Positions 6,258-11,697 of a stretch of 11,697 nucleotides of DNA are shown one piece after another (the stretch's first letter is position 1; every line of letters starts with the position of its first letter). Position numbers and translations under genes: made by a program. The notes beneath the pieces were generated by a model. The model made no database searches, was not told where the DNA came from, and saw only the letters and a list, made by a program, of their open reading frames with translations. Origin of the DNA: UBA5972 sp964637875 (GTDB lineage: Bacteria; Pseudomonadota; Alphaproteobacteria; Rhodobacterales; Rhodobacteraceae); assembly GCA_964637875.1 (NCBI GenBank), contig CAZWXK010000063.1:1-11697 (forward strand). Direction: 5' to 3'.

Positions 6258-7016
6258 ATGTTGAAGACCCGCATCATCCCCTGCCTGGACGTCAAGGAAG
6301 GCCGTGTCGTCAAGGGCGTCAATTTTGTCGATCTGGTCGATGCCGGCGACCCGGTCGAGGCCGCGCGCGCCTATGACGCCGCCGGCGCCGACGAGCTGTG
6401 CTTTCTGGACATCAACGCAACCCATGAAAACCGCTCGATCATGCGGGACGTGGTGCAACGCACCGCCGAGCAATGCTTCATGCCGCTGACGGTGGGCGGT
6501 GGCGTGCGCACGCCCGAGGATGTGCGCGATCTCCTGCTTGCTGGCGCCGACAAGGTATCCTTCAATTCCGCCGCGGTCGCCGACCCGGATGTGGTGGCCA
6601 GATCGGCCGAGCGATTTGGCAACCAGTGCATCGTCGTGGCGATCGACGCAAAAACCGTCGCCCCGGGAAAATGGGAAATCTTCACCCATGGCGGCCGGCG
6701 CGCGACCGGTATCGACGCGGTCGAATTCGCCCGCCTTGTCGAAAGCAGGGGCGCGGGCGAAATCCTGCTGACCTCGATGGATCGCGACGGCACGCGAGCG
6801 GGCTATAACCTGCCGCTGACCCGCGCCATTTCCGATGCGGTCCGCATTCCGGTGATCGCCAGCGGCGGGGTCGGCACGCTCGAACATCTGGTCGAGGGCG
6901 TGACAAGGGGCCATGCCAGCGCGGTGCTGGCTGCCTCGATCTTTCATTTTGGCGACCACAGCATTGGCGAGGCCAAGGAATACATGGCCAGGGCCGGAAT
7001 AGCGGTGCGACCATGA
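6258..7016 (+). CDS. hisF: Imidazole glycerol phosphate synthase, cyclase subunit
   Basis: The cyclase half of the HisF-HisH glutamine amidotransferase: it uses ammonia to convert PRFAR to imidazole glycerol phosphate plus AICAR in histidine synthesis. From ATG 6258 the protein is 252 residues, standard for a (beta/alpha)8-barrel HisF. Asp11 in IIPCLDV and Asp130 in VVAIDAK are the two catalytic aspartates and fall at exactly the canonical numbers, which supports this start over the in-frame ATG at 6240 (6 residues longer). LTVGGGVR and IASGGVG are the phosphate-binding loops. No good ribosome site precedes either ATG. The stop overlaps the hisE start (ATGA). hisH and hisA are not in the window. 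Confidence 0.96.
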   Translation: MLKTRIIPCLDVKEGRVVKGVNFVDLVDAGDPVEAARAYDAAGADELCFLDINATHENRSIMRDVVQRTAEQCFMPLTVGGGVRTPEDVRDLLLAGADKVSFNSAAVADPDVVARSAERFGNQCIVVAIDAKTVAPGKWEIFTHGGRRATGIDAVEFARLVESRGAGEILLTSMDRDGTRAGYNLPLTRAISDAVRIPVIASGGVGTLEHLVEGVTRGHASAVLAASIFHFGDHSIGEAKEYMARAGIAVRP

Positions 7017-7345
7017 GCGACATCCTGACAAGACTGGCGGCAACGATCGAGGCCCGCAAGGACGCCGATCCCGAGTCGTCATGGACGGCCCGCCTGCTGG
7101 CGCGCGGCCCCGAAAAGGCGGCCGAGAAATTCGGCGAAGAGGCGGTCGAGGCGATCATCGCCGCTGCCAGGGGCGAGCGCGAGAACCTGACCTATGAGGC
7201 CGCCGATGTCCTCTATCACCTGCTGGTGATGCTGGCGGCCCGTGACGTGCCGCTTGCCGATGTGCTGGCCGAACTGGAGCGCCGCGAAGGCCTGTCGGGG
7301 ATCGCCGAAAAGGCCGCGCGCAAGGGCCGACGGCCCTCGACCTGA
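7013..7345 (+). CDS. hisE: Phosphoribosyl-ATP pyrophosphatase
   Basis: Hydrolyses phosphoribosyl-ATP to phosphoribosyl-AMP and pyrophosphate, the second step of histidine synthesis; 110 residues, typical for a stand-alone HisE not fused to HisI. All-alpha MazG-like fold with the metal-binding pattern EExxE (Glu42, Glu43, Glu46) and ExxD (Glu62, Asp65), followed by LYHLLVML. Its ATG overlaps the hisF stop by 4 nt, so the two are almost certainly translated from one mRNA. It ends the + strand block and faces trkH tail to tail. Confidence 0.94.
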   Translation: MSDILTRLAATIEARKDADPESSWTARLLARGPEKAAEKFGEEAVEAIIAAARGERENLTYEAADVLYHLLVMLAARDVPLADVLAELERREGLSGIAEKAARKGRRPST

Positions 7346-7351
7346 CGGCGC

Positions 7352-7377
7352 CGGGCGGGGTTGCGTCGTCCTGCCCG
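7352..7377 (+). terminator. GC hairpin between convergent hisE and trkH
   Basis: CGGGCGGG (7352-7359) pairs with CCTGCCCG (7370-7377), eight pairs including one G-U, with a 10-nt loop, starting 7 nt after the hisE stop. The G-U pair becomes a mismatch on the other strand, so it favours + strand RNA. No T run follows, so termination may be weak or Rho-assisted. Confidence 0.4.
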
Positions 7378-7410
7378 CTGTCGTGCCCCCGTCGTGTTGC
7401 GCGGCCCCCT

Positions 7411-8823
7411 TCAGCGCAGCCAGATGGCCGGGGTCATCAGCACCAGCACGGTCATGATTTCCAGCCGCCCCAGGAACATGCCAAAGGACAGCACCCATTT
7501 TGCCCCATCCGGAAGGGATGCGAAATTTCCCGCCGGCCCGATGATCGCGCCGATACCGGGACCGACATTCATCAATGCGGTAAGCGAACCGCTGAGCGCG
7601 GTTTCAAGGTCAAGCCCCATGAAGTTCAGCGCGAACGTCATGCCGGCAATCGACAGGAAGAACATGGTGAAAAAGGCGATCACCCCGTCCAGCACCTCGG
7701 GCTCGACCGTACGGCCCTCGTGACGCACGGCAAACACGCCATGAGGATACTGGATCGACCGCCCGGCATTGAAGATCGCCTTGGCGGAAACGATCCAGCG
7801 CATGATCTTGATTCCCCCTGCGGTCGAACCCGTGCATCCCCCGACCGCGGTGAGAAAAAAGAAGGCCGTGACCGCAAACATTCCCCAGGTGGTATAGTCG
7901 GTCACGGTAAAGCCGGTCGTCGTCACCACGGACACCACCGAAAAGGCGACCTCGCGCAACGCGTCCAGCGGGGCGGCATCGGATGTCGCAACCCGCCACA
8001 GCGTCAGCGCCAGGATGATGATGACCAGCGTCGGAACATAGACCGCGATCTGTTCGGATGAAAATATCCGGCGATTGAAGGCACGGATGAACCAGACAAA
8101 GGGAAGGCTGCCCAGCACCATGAACAGAATCGCCGACCATTGCACGAAACTGCTGTCGAAATAGCCCATCGAGGCATCATGGGTCGAATATCCACCCGTC
8201 GAAAGCGTGGCCATGGCATGGGTCACGGCGTCGAACAGGCTCATCCCGCCGGCCATGTAGGCGACCACACAGGCAAATGTCAGCAGCACATAGACCCAGA
8301 TCGTGGCGGTGGCAAAGCTTGCCGCGCTCTTCAGTTCCTTTTCGCCGCTTTCCGAGCTTTCGGCACGAAACAGCTGCATTCCCGAAACATTCAGGATCGG
8401 AAGGATGGCGATGCCGGTCACGATGATCCCGACGCCGCCAAACCACTGCAACAGCGCGCGCCACAGCAGGATGCCATGCGCGGTCTGGTCAAGCCCGCTC
8501 ATCACGGTCGAACCGGTCGTGGTGATGCCCGACATCGACTCGAAATAGGCATCCGCCGGGCTCAGCCCCCAGAACCACAGCGGCACCGCACCGGCAAAGC
8601 CCGCCATGATCCACGAGGATGTGGTCAGCACAAAGATGTGGCGACGATTGAACCCCGTCAGCCGGGCCTGCCCCACCAGCGCCAGAACGCCGCCCAGCAG
8701 CATGGTGATCAGCGCCGACATGATGAAGATGTCCGCCGTGTTCCAGTACAGCGCGGCAACCAGCAGCATCACCGTGGCCGCAAAGACCAGCACGATACCG
8801 TTGAAGAACAGGATGAGGTTCAT
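7411..8823 (-). CDS. trkH: TrkH-family potassium uptake protein (integral membrane subunit)
   Basis: The ion-conducting subunit of the Trk/Ktr K+ uptake systems in the inner membrane; 470 residues, near the family's roughly 480. The chain is dominated by hydrophobic helices with four pore loops, each carrying a selectivity-filter segment: TTTGST (101-106), STGGYS (208-213), TTTGFT (301-306) and NVGPGIG (419-425). GGVGIIVTGIAILP (129-142) and GGCTGSTAGGIKIMR (328-342) are further family hallmarks. ATG at 8823 is chosen; an in-frame TTG at 8856 would add 11 residues lying in a GC hairpin and has no ribosome site. The only Shine-Dalgarno-like sequence before the ATG, GGGA (8831-8834), can pair with TCCC just before the start codon. 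The partner TrkA is not in this window. Confidence 0.94.
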   Translation of the reverse strand: MNLILFFNGIVLVFAATVMLLVAALYWNTADIFIMSALITMLLGGVLALVGQARLTGFNRRHIFVLTTSSWIMAGFAGAVPLWFWGLSPADAYFESMSGITTTGSTVMSGLDQTAHGILLWRALLQWFGGVGIIVTGIAILPILNVSGMQLFRAESSESGEKELKSAASFATATIWVYVLLTFACVVAYMAGGMSLFDAVTHAMATLSTGGYSTHDASMGYFDSSFVQWSAILFMVLGSLPFVWFIRAFNRRIFSSEQIAVYVPTLVIIILALTLWRVATSDAAPLDALREVAFSVVSVVTTTGFTVTDYTTWGMFAVTAFFFLTAVGGCTGSTAGGIKIMRWIVSAKAIFNAGRSIQYPHGVFAVRHEGRTVEPEVLDGVIAFFTMFFLSIAGMTFALNFMGLDLETALSGSLTALMNVGPGIGAIIGPAGNFASLPDGAKWVLSFGMFLGRLEIMTVLVLMTPAIWLR

Positions 8824-8848
8824 GGGAAATGTCCCGTGTTTGCCCGGG

Positions 8849-8864
8849 GGCCCCAAAAGGGGCC
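8849..8864 (-). terminator. Strong GC hairpin just upstream of trkH
   Basis: On the - strand, GGCCCC-TTTT-GGGGCC forms a perfect 6-bp GC stem with a four-base loop, between the secreted-protein stop and the trkH start 26 nt beyond. No T run follows. It could terminate or protect the upstream message, or act as a 5'-leader structure for trkH. Confidence 0.4.
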
Positions 8865-8902
8865 GTGCGACGCTGATTTCGTGGCGATTCCCTGTCCGGG
8901 CC

Positions 8903-9307
8903 CTATCGGGATTCGCAGGGTCGCGCGCGCGCCGTGCATTTGATCAGGCGGCCCTTGCTGACGCAACGAAAGCTGCGGTCAGCGGCAAGATCCCAGTCAC
9001 CGTAAAGCGGGCCGACCGAGGCCGTGACCCTGACACCCCAGCTGAGGATCGCGTTTTCGCGGGCGGCCTTTTCGGAATATCCCGTCAGCAGGGCACCGTT
9101 GCTGCCCTGATAATAGGTCGCAAGGCATTGCCCCCTGGCGGCTGTCCCCTGTGACGAGGTCCCCTGTGTCGAGGCCCCCTGTGTCGAGGTCCTGTGCGCG
9201 GGGACGCCATCCGAGGCCGCCCTTGTCCCGATCGGCCATGCGGCGGCGATCACGGCCACGGCCAGGGCCGCGGCGACCGGATGGATCTTGACGAGATGGA
9301 TCTTCAT
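8903..9307 (-). CDS. Small secreted protein with pentapeptide repeat and four cysteines, function unknown
   Basis: 134 residues. MKIHLVKIHP followed by an alanine/valine-rich hydrophobic stretch and GTRAASDG looks like a Sec signal peptide cut near residues 30-31, so the mature protein is probably periplasmic or exported. Residues 40-59 are four pentapeptides: TSTQG, ASTQG, TSSQG and TAARG. The rest is a compact domain with Cys61, Cys115, Cys124 and Cys131, which could form two disulfides, and an AARENAILSWGVRVTASVG..YGDW core. I do not recognise a named family. ATG 9307 has a good ribosome site (GAGGAA, a few bases upstream); the longer in-frame reading from 9415 would have no signal peptide at its start. 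trkH lies 79 nt downstream on the same strand. Confidence 0.75.
   Translation of the reverse strand: MKIHLVKIHPVAAALAVAVIAAAWPIGTRAASDGVPAHRTSTQGASTQGTSSQGTAARGQCLATYYQGSNGALLTGYSEKAARENAILSWGVRVTASVGPLYGDWDLAADRSFRCVSKGRLIKCTARARPCESR
9131..9190. repeat. 15-nt tandem repeat inside the secreted-protein gene
   Basis: Four 15-nt units in frame (9176-9190, 9161-9175, 9146-9160, 9131-9145) encode TSTQG, ASTQG, TSSQG and TAARG. On the + strand, CCTGTGTCGAGG recurs exactly in two units and with one change in a third; the fourth is degenerate. Multiples of 15 keep the frame, so copy-number change would only lengthen or shorten the linker after the signal peptide. Confidence 0.8.
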
Positions 9308-9341
9308 GTCTTCCTCACAACCCGTTGGTGTCGTGGAGGCG

Positions 9342-9370
9342 AGACTACGACCACTTGCCCCGCTCCGCAA
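9342..9370 (-). promoter_or_regulatory. Candidate promoter of the secreted-protein gene
   Basis: On the - strand, TTGCGG (9370-9365) and TAGTCT (9347-9342) are separated by exactly 17 nt and resemble sigma-70 -35 and -10 boxes (each 4 of 6 matches). A start about 7 nt further would leave a leader of roughly 28 nt containing the GAGGAA ribosome site. Confidence 0.4.
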
Positions 9371-9411
9371 CAGCGCCCCTCGGGGACGCATCAGAGCTGC
9401 GACCCGGCGTT

Positions 9412-9762
9412 TCATTTTTGCCGCTGACGCGCAGGGACAACGCCGATGCGATCAAGGATTGTCTCGATTCCCGGCGGCGCGCCGCCTGCGGCGTCTGCCT
9501 CGGCGCAGATCCGGTCGAATGTCTTGCGCAGGCGCTCTTTCTCCTTGCCCTGGCAATCATTCCAGGGCCGCCCCTGCAACCCCATGACCAGCGCGTAATA
9601 GCCGATGAAATGGGGTTTCGTGCCGGCCGCCAGCAGGCGGCGATAGGCCTCGTCCGCGCCCAGTTCGCGCAGCTGCTGCGCCGTATGGATGCCGGCGCGC
9701 CCATAGCTTGCCCCGGACGCGGGGCCAAGGTTGCGAATGGTCGAAACCGGCTGCCCCTTCAT
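9412..9762 (-). CDS. TfoX C-terminal-domain protein (stand-alone)
   Basis: 116 residues, with a TfoX_C domain: IRNLGPASGASYGRAGIHT, AQQLRELGADEAYRRLLAAG, then GYYALVMGLQGRPWNDCQGKEKERL, the helix-hairpin-helix-like pattern seen at the end of TfoX/Sxy competence regulators. The N-terminal TfoX domain is absent, so competence control should not be assumed; such single-domain proteins are often of unknown function. ATG 9762 lies 7 nt after the purN stop, and the sequence TGAGGGCGCGATG places the ribosome site (GAGGG) across that stop, so it is coupled to purN. The longer in-frame reading back to 9993 overlaps purN out of frame and is not credible. The basic tail ends in VVPARQRQK. Confidence 0.82.
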   Translation of the reverse strand: MKGQPVSTIRNLGPASGASYGRAGIHTAQQLRELGADEAYRRLLAAGTKPHFIGYYALVMGLQGRPWNDCQGKEKERLRKTFDRICAEADAAGGAPPGIETILDRIGVVPARQRQK

Positions 9763-9769
9763 CGCGCCC

Positions 9770-10363
9770 TCACAGAAACAGCGGCGTGCGGTCGCCTGCC
9801 GCAAAGCGGCGCAGCACGGCCGGATACAGGCGGTGTTCCTGTTCCAGCACCCGCGCGGCCAGGGTCTCGGGCGTGTCGCCGGGCAGGATCGCAACCCGCG
9901 CCTGCCCCAGCACCGGGCCGCCGTCGAGCTCGGCCGTGACCTCGTGAACGGAACAGCCCGCCTGCGCGTCGCCCGCCTCGATCGCCCGGGCATGGGTGTG
10001 CAGCCCGCGATATTTCGGCAACAGCGAGGGGTGGATGTTCAGCATCCGCCCACGCCAGCGGTTGATGAAGGCAGGCGTCAGGATGCGCATGAAACCGGCC
10101 AAGGCGATGATGTCGGGGCGCGCCTGTTCCAGCGCGTCGGTCAGGGCGGCCTCGAATGCCGCGCGATCCGCGCCAAAGGGGCGGTGATCGACCATCGCAC
10201 TGGGCACACCAAGCCTGGCCGCGCGTTTCAGCCCGCCCGCATCGGGCCGGTTGGCCAGCACCAGCACCGGGCGCGCCGGGTGGTCGCCGGTCATGGACCG
10301 CACCAGCGCCTCCATGTTCGAGCCGCCGCCCGAAATCAGGATGGCGACGCGCTTGTGACTCAT
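9770..10363 (-). CDS. purN: Phosphoribosylglycinamide formyltransferase
   Basis: Transfers a formyl group from 10-formyltetrahydrofolate to GAR in the third step of de novo purine synthesis; 197 residues, the usual size for monofunctional PurN. GGGSN (12-16) is the phosphate-binding loop, and IIALAGFMRIL (85-95) precedes the active site. Asn109, His111 in LNIHPSLLPKYRG and Asp147 in AELDGGP correspond to the E. coli catalytic residues Asn106, His108 and Asp144. The ATG overlaps the purM stop (ATGA), the common purM-purN arrangement. No truncation or missing key residue is seen. Confidence 0.97.
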   Translation of the reverse strand: MSHKRVAILISGGGSNMEALVRSMTGDHPARPVLVLANRPDAGGLKRAARLGVPSAMVDHRPFGADRAAFEAALTDALEQARPDIIALAGFMRILTPAFINRWRGRMLNIHPSLLPKYRGLHTHARAIEAGDAQAGCSVHEVTAELDGGPVLGQARVAILPGDTPETLAARVLEQEHRLYPAVLRRFAAGDRTPLFL

Positions 10364-11406
10364 CTCAACGCGCCCTTGCAGGTTACGCCCTCGCCCGCGA
10401 CGACCTGTCCCAGACGGATGACCTGCTCGCCCTCCTGCACCAGCAGGCCGGCCAGCATATCGGCCTGCCCCGGCGCGACCGCCAGCACCATGCCCACACC
10501 CGCGTTGAAGGTGCGCAGCATCTCGGCGTCATCAATACCGCCCCGATCGGCCAGCCAGCGGAACACGGGCGGCAGCGCCCAGGCGGAAAGGTCGATCTCG
10601 GCCCCCAGCCCCGCGGGCAGCACGCGGGGCAGGTTTTCGCCGAGCCCCCCGCCGGTGATATGGGCCAGCGCATGTACCCCGCCTGCCCGAATGGCGGCAA
10701 GCGCCGGGCGCACATAGATGCGGGTAGGCGCCAGCAGCGCGGCCCCCAATCTGCCCGCGCCAAAGGGATTCGCGTCCTCCCAGCCAAGGCCCGACAGATC
10801 GACAATGCGCCGCACCAGGGAATAGCCGTTGGAATGCACGCCGCTGGATGCAAGCCCCAGCAGGATGTCGCCCTCGGCCACGCCCCGCGGCAGATCGCGG
10901 CCACGCTCCATCGCGCCGACCGCAAAACCGGCAAGGTCGAAATCCTTGCCCTCATACATGCCGGGCATCTCGGCCGTTTCGCCCCCGATCAGGGCGCAGC
11001 CCGCCTGCCGGCAGCCACGGGCAATGCCCTCGATCACCTGCGCGGCCGCGTCAACGGCCAGCTTGCCGGTTGCGAAATAATCCAGAAAGAACAGGGGCTC
11101 GGCCCCCTGACAGACCAGATCGTTGACGCACATCGCCACCAGGTCGATACCCACGGTGGACACATTTCCCGTGTCGATCGCAATGCGCAGCTTGGTGCCC
11201 ACGCCATCGGTGGCTGCCACCAGGACGGGGTCGTCATATCCGGCGGCGCGCAGATCGAACAGCGCGCCAAAGCCGCCCAGCCCCGACATGGTGCCCGGTC
11301 GGTCGGTGGCCCTTGCCGCGGGCTTGATCCGTTCGACCAGCGCGTTGCCCGCGTCGATATCCACCCCCGCCTGCCGGTAGGAAAGCCCCTGTCCGTTGTC
11401 GCTCAT
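10360..11406 (-). CDS. purM: Phosphoribosylformylglycinamidine cyclo-ligase (AIR synthetase)
   Basis: ATP-dependent ring closure of FGAM to aminoimidazole ribonucleotide, the fifth step of de novo purine synthesis; 348 residues, matching the family. SYRQAGVDIDAGN (9-21) is the typical N-terminus, TDGVGTKL (66-73) lies at the ATP-binding region, GGETAEMPGMY (141-151) is a family signature, and ITGGGLGENLPRVLP is the conserved C-domain loop. ATG 11406 gives the standard N-terminus; the open frame continues upstream to 11562 but that part overlaps the divergent tRNA and is not protein-like. A GGGGGC stretch (11413-11418) is the likely ribosome site. It heads the purM-purN-TfoX_C transcription unit. 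A weak possible promoter is CTAGAC (- strand, 11448-11443) with TTTTCA 16 nt further upstream. Confidence 0.97.
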   Translation of the reverse strand: MSDNGQGLSYRQAGVDIDAGNALVERIKPAARATDRPGTMSGLGGFGALFDLRAAGYDDPVLVAATDGVGTKLRIAIDTGNVSTVGIDLVAMCVNDLVCQGAEPLFFLDYFATGKLAVDAAAQVIEGIARGCRQAGCALIGGETAEMPGMYEGKDFDLAGFAVGAMERGRDLPRGVAEGDILLGLASSGVHSNGYSLVRRIVDLSGLGWEDANPFGAGRLGAALLAPTRIYVRPALAAIRAGGVHALAHITGGGLGENLPRVLPAGLGAEIDLSAWALPPVFRWLADRGGIDDAEMLRTFNAGVGMVLAVAPGQADMLAGLLVQEGEQVIRLGQVVAGEGVTCKGALR

Positions 11407-11508
11407 GCCATGCCCCCGATCGACCAGCCGCTGTTGGCGCCCGTCTAGCCCATTGCGCGCCTGTTGAAAAGCCGCCTCTGCCCAAGGGGCGCCGAGGCGC
11501 TCTTGCTC

Positions 11509-11537
11509 TTGACCCCTCCCGGCGCGCGGGCTAGCAG
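11509..11537 (+). promoter_or_regulatory. Promoter of the tRNA gene
   Basis: TTGACC (11509-11514) is a strong -35 element, followed after exactly 17 nt by TAGCAG (11532-11537) in the context GGCTAGCAGAG. Transcription would begin about 7 nt later, only a few bases before the mature tRNA 5' end at 11548. The very GC-rich spacer resembles other stable-RNA promoters of this group. Confidence 0.6.
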
Positions 11538-11547
11538 AGCGGCAGGC

Positions 11548-11624
11548 GGGCCTGTAGCTCAATTGGTCAGAGCAGAGCGCTCATAACGCTTTGGTTGGGG
11601 GTTCGAGTCCCTCCGGGCCTACCA
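11548..11624 (+). tRNA. tRNA with CAT anticodon (tRNA-Ile2 likely, elongator tRNA-Met possible)
   Basis: A complete 77-nt cloverleaf with encoded CCA. The acceptor GGGCCTG pairs with CGGGCCT (G-U at 1:72 and 6:67), and the discriminator is A73. The D stem is GCTC/GAGC with loop AATTGGTCA. The anticodon stem GAGCG/CGCTT holds the loop CTCATAA, giving anticodon CAT at 11582-11584. The T arm is GGGGG-TTCGAGT-CCCTC. It is not initiator tRNA, which has an unpaired 1:72 and GGG/CCC anticodon-stem pairs. C4-G69 and an acceptor shared with alphaproteobacterial tRNA-Ile(GAT) suggest tRNA-Ile2, whose C34 would be changed to lysidine by TilS to read AUA. Pipelines often call such genes tRNA-Met. Confidence 0.93.
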
Positions 11625-11628
11625 CGCC

Positions 11629-11651
11629 GCCACAACGACGCCGCCTGTGGC
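11629..11651 (+). terminator. Possible hairpin after the tRNA
   Basis: GCCACA (11629-11634) can pair with TGTGGC (11646-11651) around an 11-nt loop, 4 nt after the encoded CCA. No T run follows, so this is only a weak candidate for a tRNA transcript end or processing structure. Confidence 0.25.
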
Positions 11652-11697
11652 ATGGCTGGCAGACGGAAAACGCGCCCGGCCCGCGCATGCGCCCCAT

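Noticed and set aside
5955..7082. Long - strand open frame opposite the regulator gene end and hisF
   Set aside because: Antisense shadow of hisF; the part crossing the 6106-6257 gap has no start, signal peptide or domain of its own.
7720..8943. + strand open frames opposite trkH (e.g. 8140-8943)
   Set aside because: Antisense of transmembrane codons, rich in His/Gln/Arg with no hydrophobic or domain pattern.
9763..9993. N-terminal extension of the TfoX_C gene overlapping purN
   Set aside because: Lies out of frame inside purN; arginine-rich translation without homology, whereas ATG 9762 has a good ribosome site.
10156..11448. Long + strand open frame (430 codons) opposite purM and purN
   Set aside because: Antisense to two core purine genes with intact catalytic motifs; its translation has no recognisable domain.
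11407..11562. Upstream in-frame extension of purM
   Set aside because: Runs into the divergent tRNA gene and its promoter; PurM proteins start at the MSDNGQGLSYRQAG equivalent.
11652..11697. Start of another gene after the tRNA (ATG at 11652, open to the window end)
   Set aside because: Only 15 codons are visible, with no ribosome site and no recognisable sequence, so it cannot be supported.
1..11697. Mobile elements, CRISPR arrays, phage genes or defence systems
   Set aside because: No transposase, integrase or spaced direct repeats were seen; all sizeable genes belong to core metabolism, transport or regulation families.

Overview
The window is a gene-dense, high-GC stretch of an alphaproteobacterial chromosome, most likely from the Rhodobacterales/Rhodobacteraceae (Paracoccus- or Rhodobacter-like). 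This rests on remembered protein resemblance (HisF, the isobutyryl-CoA dehydrogenase group, the GGGCCTG-type tRNA acceptor stem), strong G/C preference at third codon positions, and short or 4-nt overlapping gene junctions. No database search was possible. I see no prophage, insertion sequence, CRISPR array or toxin-antitoxin pair.

Layout. (1) 1-6105, + strand: a valine-degradation cluster. It contains the 3' part of methylmalonate-semialdehyde dehydrogenase (mmsA), a YbdK-type carboxylate-amine ligase, isobutyryl-CoA dehydrogenase, 3-hydroxyisobutyryl-CoA hydrolase, 3-hydroxyisobutyrate dehydrogenase (mmsB) and a Crp/Fnr-family regulator whose start codon overlaps the mmsB stop. (2) 6258-7345, + strand: hisF-hisE, overlapping by 4 nt. 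(3) 7411-9307, - strand: a TrkH-type K+ transporter, preceded by a small secreted protein with a pentapeptide repeat. (4) 9412-11406, - strand: purM-purN plus a stand-alone TfoX C-terminal-domain protein, transcribed in that order. (5) 11548-11624, + strand: a tRNA with anticodon CAT, divergent from purM.

How the genes work together. The dehydrogenase makes methacrylyl-CoA from isobutyryl-CoA. After a hydration step with no dedicated gene here, the hydrolase releases 3-hydroxyisobutyrate, MmsB oxidises it to methylmalonate semialdehyde, and MmsA converts that to propionyl-CoA. The coupled Crp/Fnr protein is a candidate local regulator. HisF and HisE act in histidine synthesis; PurM and PurN act in IMP synthesis.

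The observations most worth a second look are: two almost identical 22-nt perfect palindromes in the two intergenic gaps that follow mmsA and the isobutyryl-CoA dehydrogenase gene; the ligase gene lodged inside the valine cluster; a Crp/Fnr protein with FNR-like DNA-reading residues but neither an Fe-S cysteine set nor the CRP Arg-Ser cAMP pair; and a compact dyad-rich control region at 2144-2222. I did not find convincing evidence of a wholly new system; most of the window is ordinary core metabolism.
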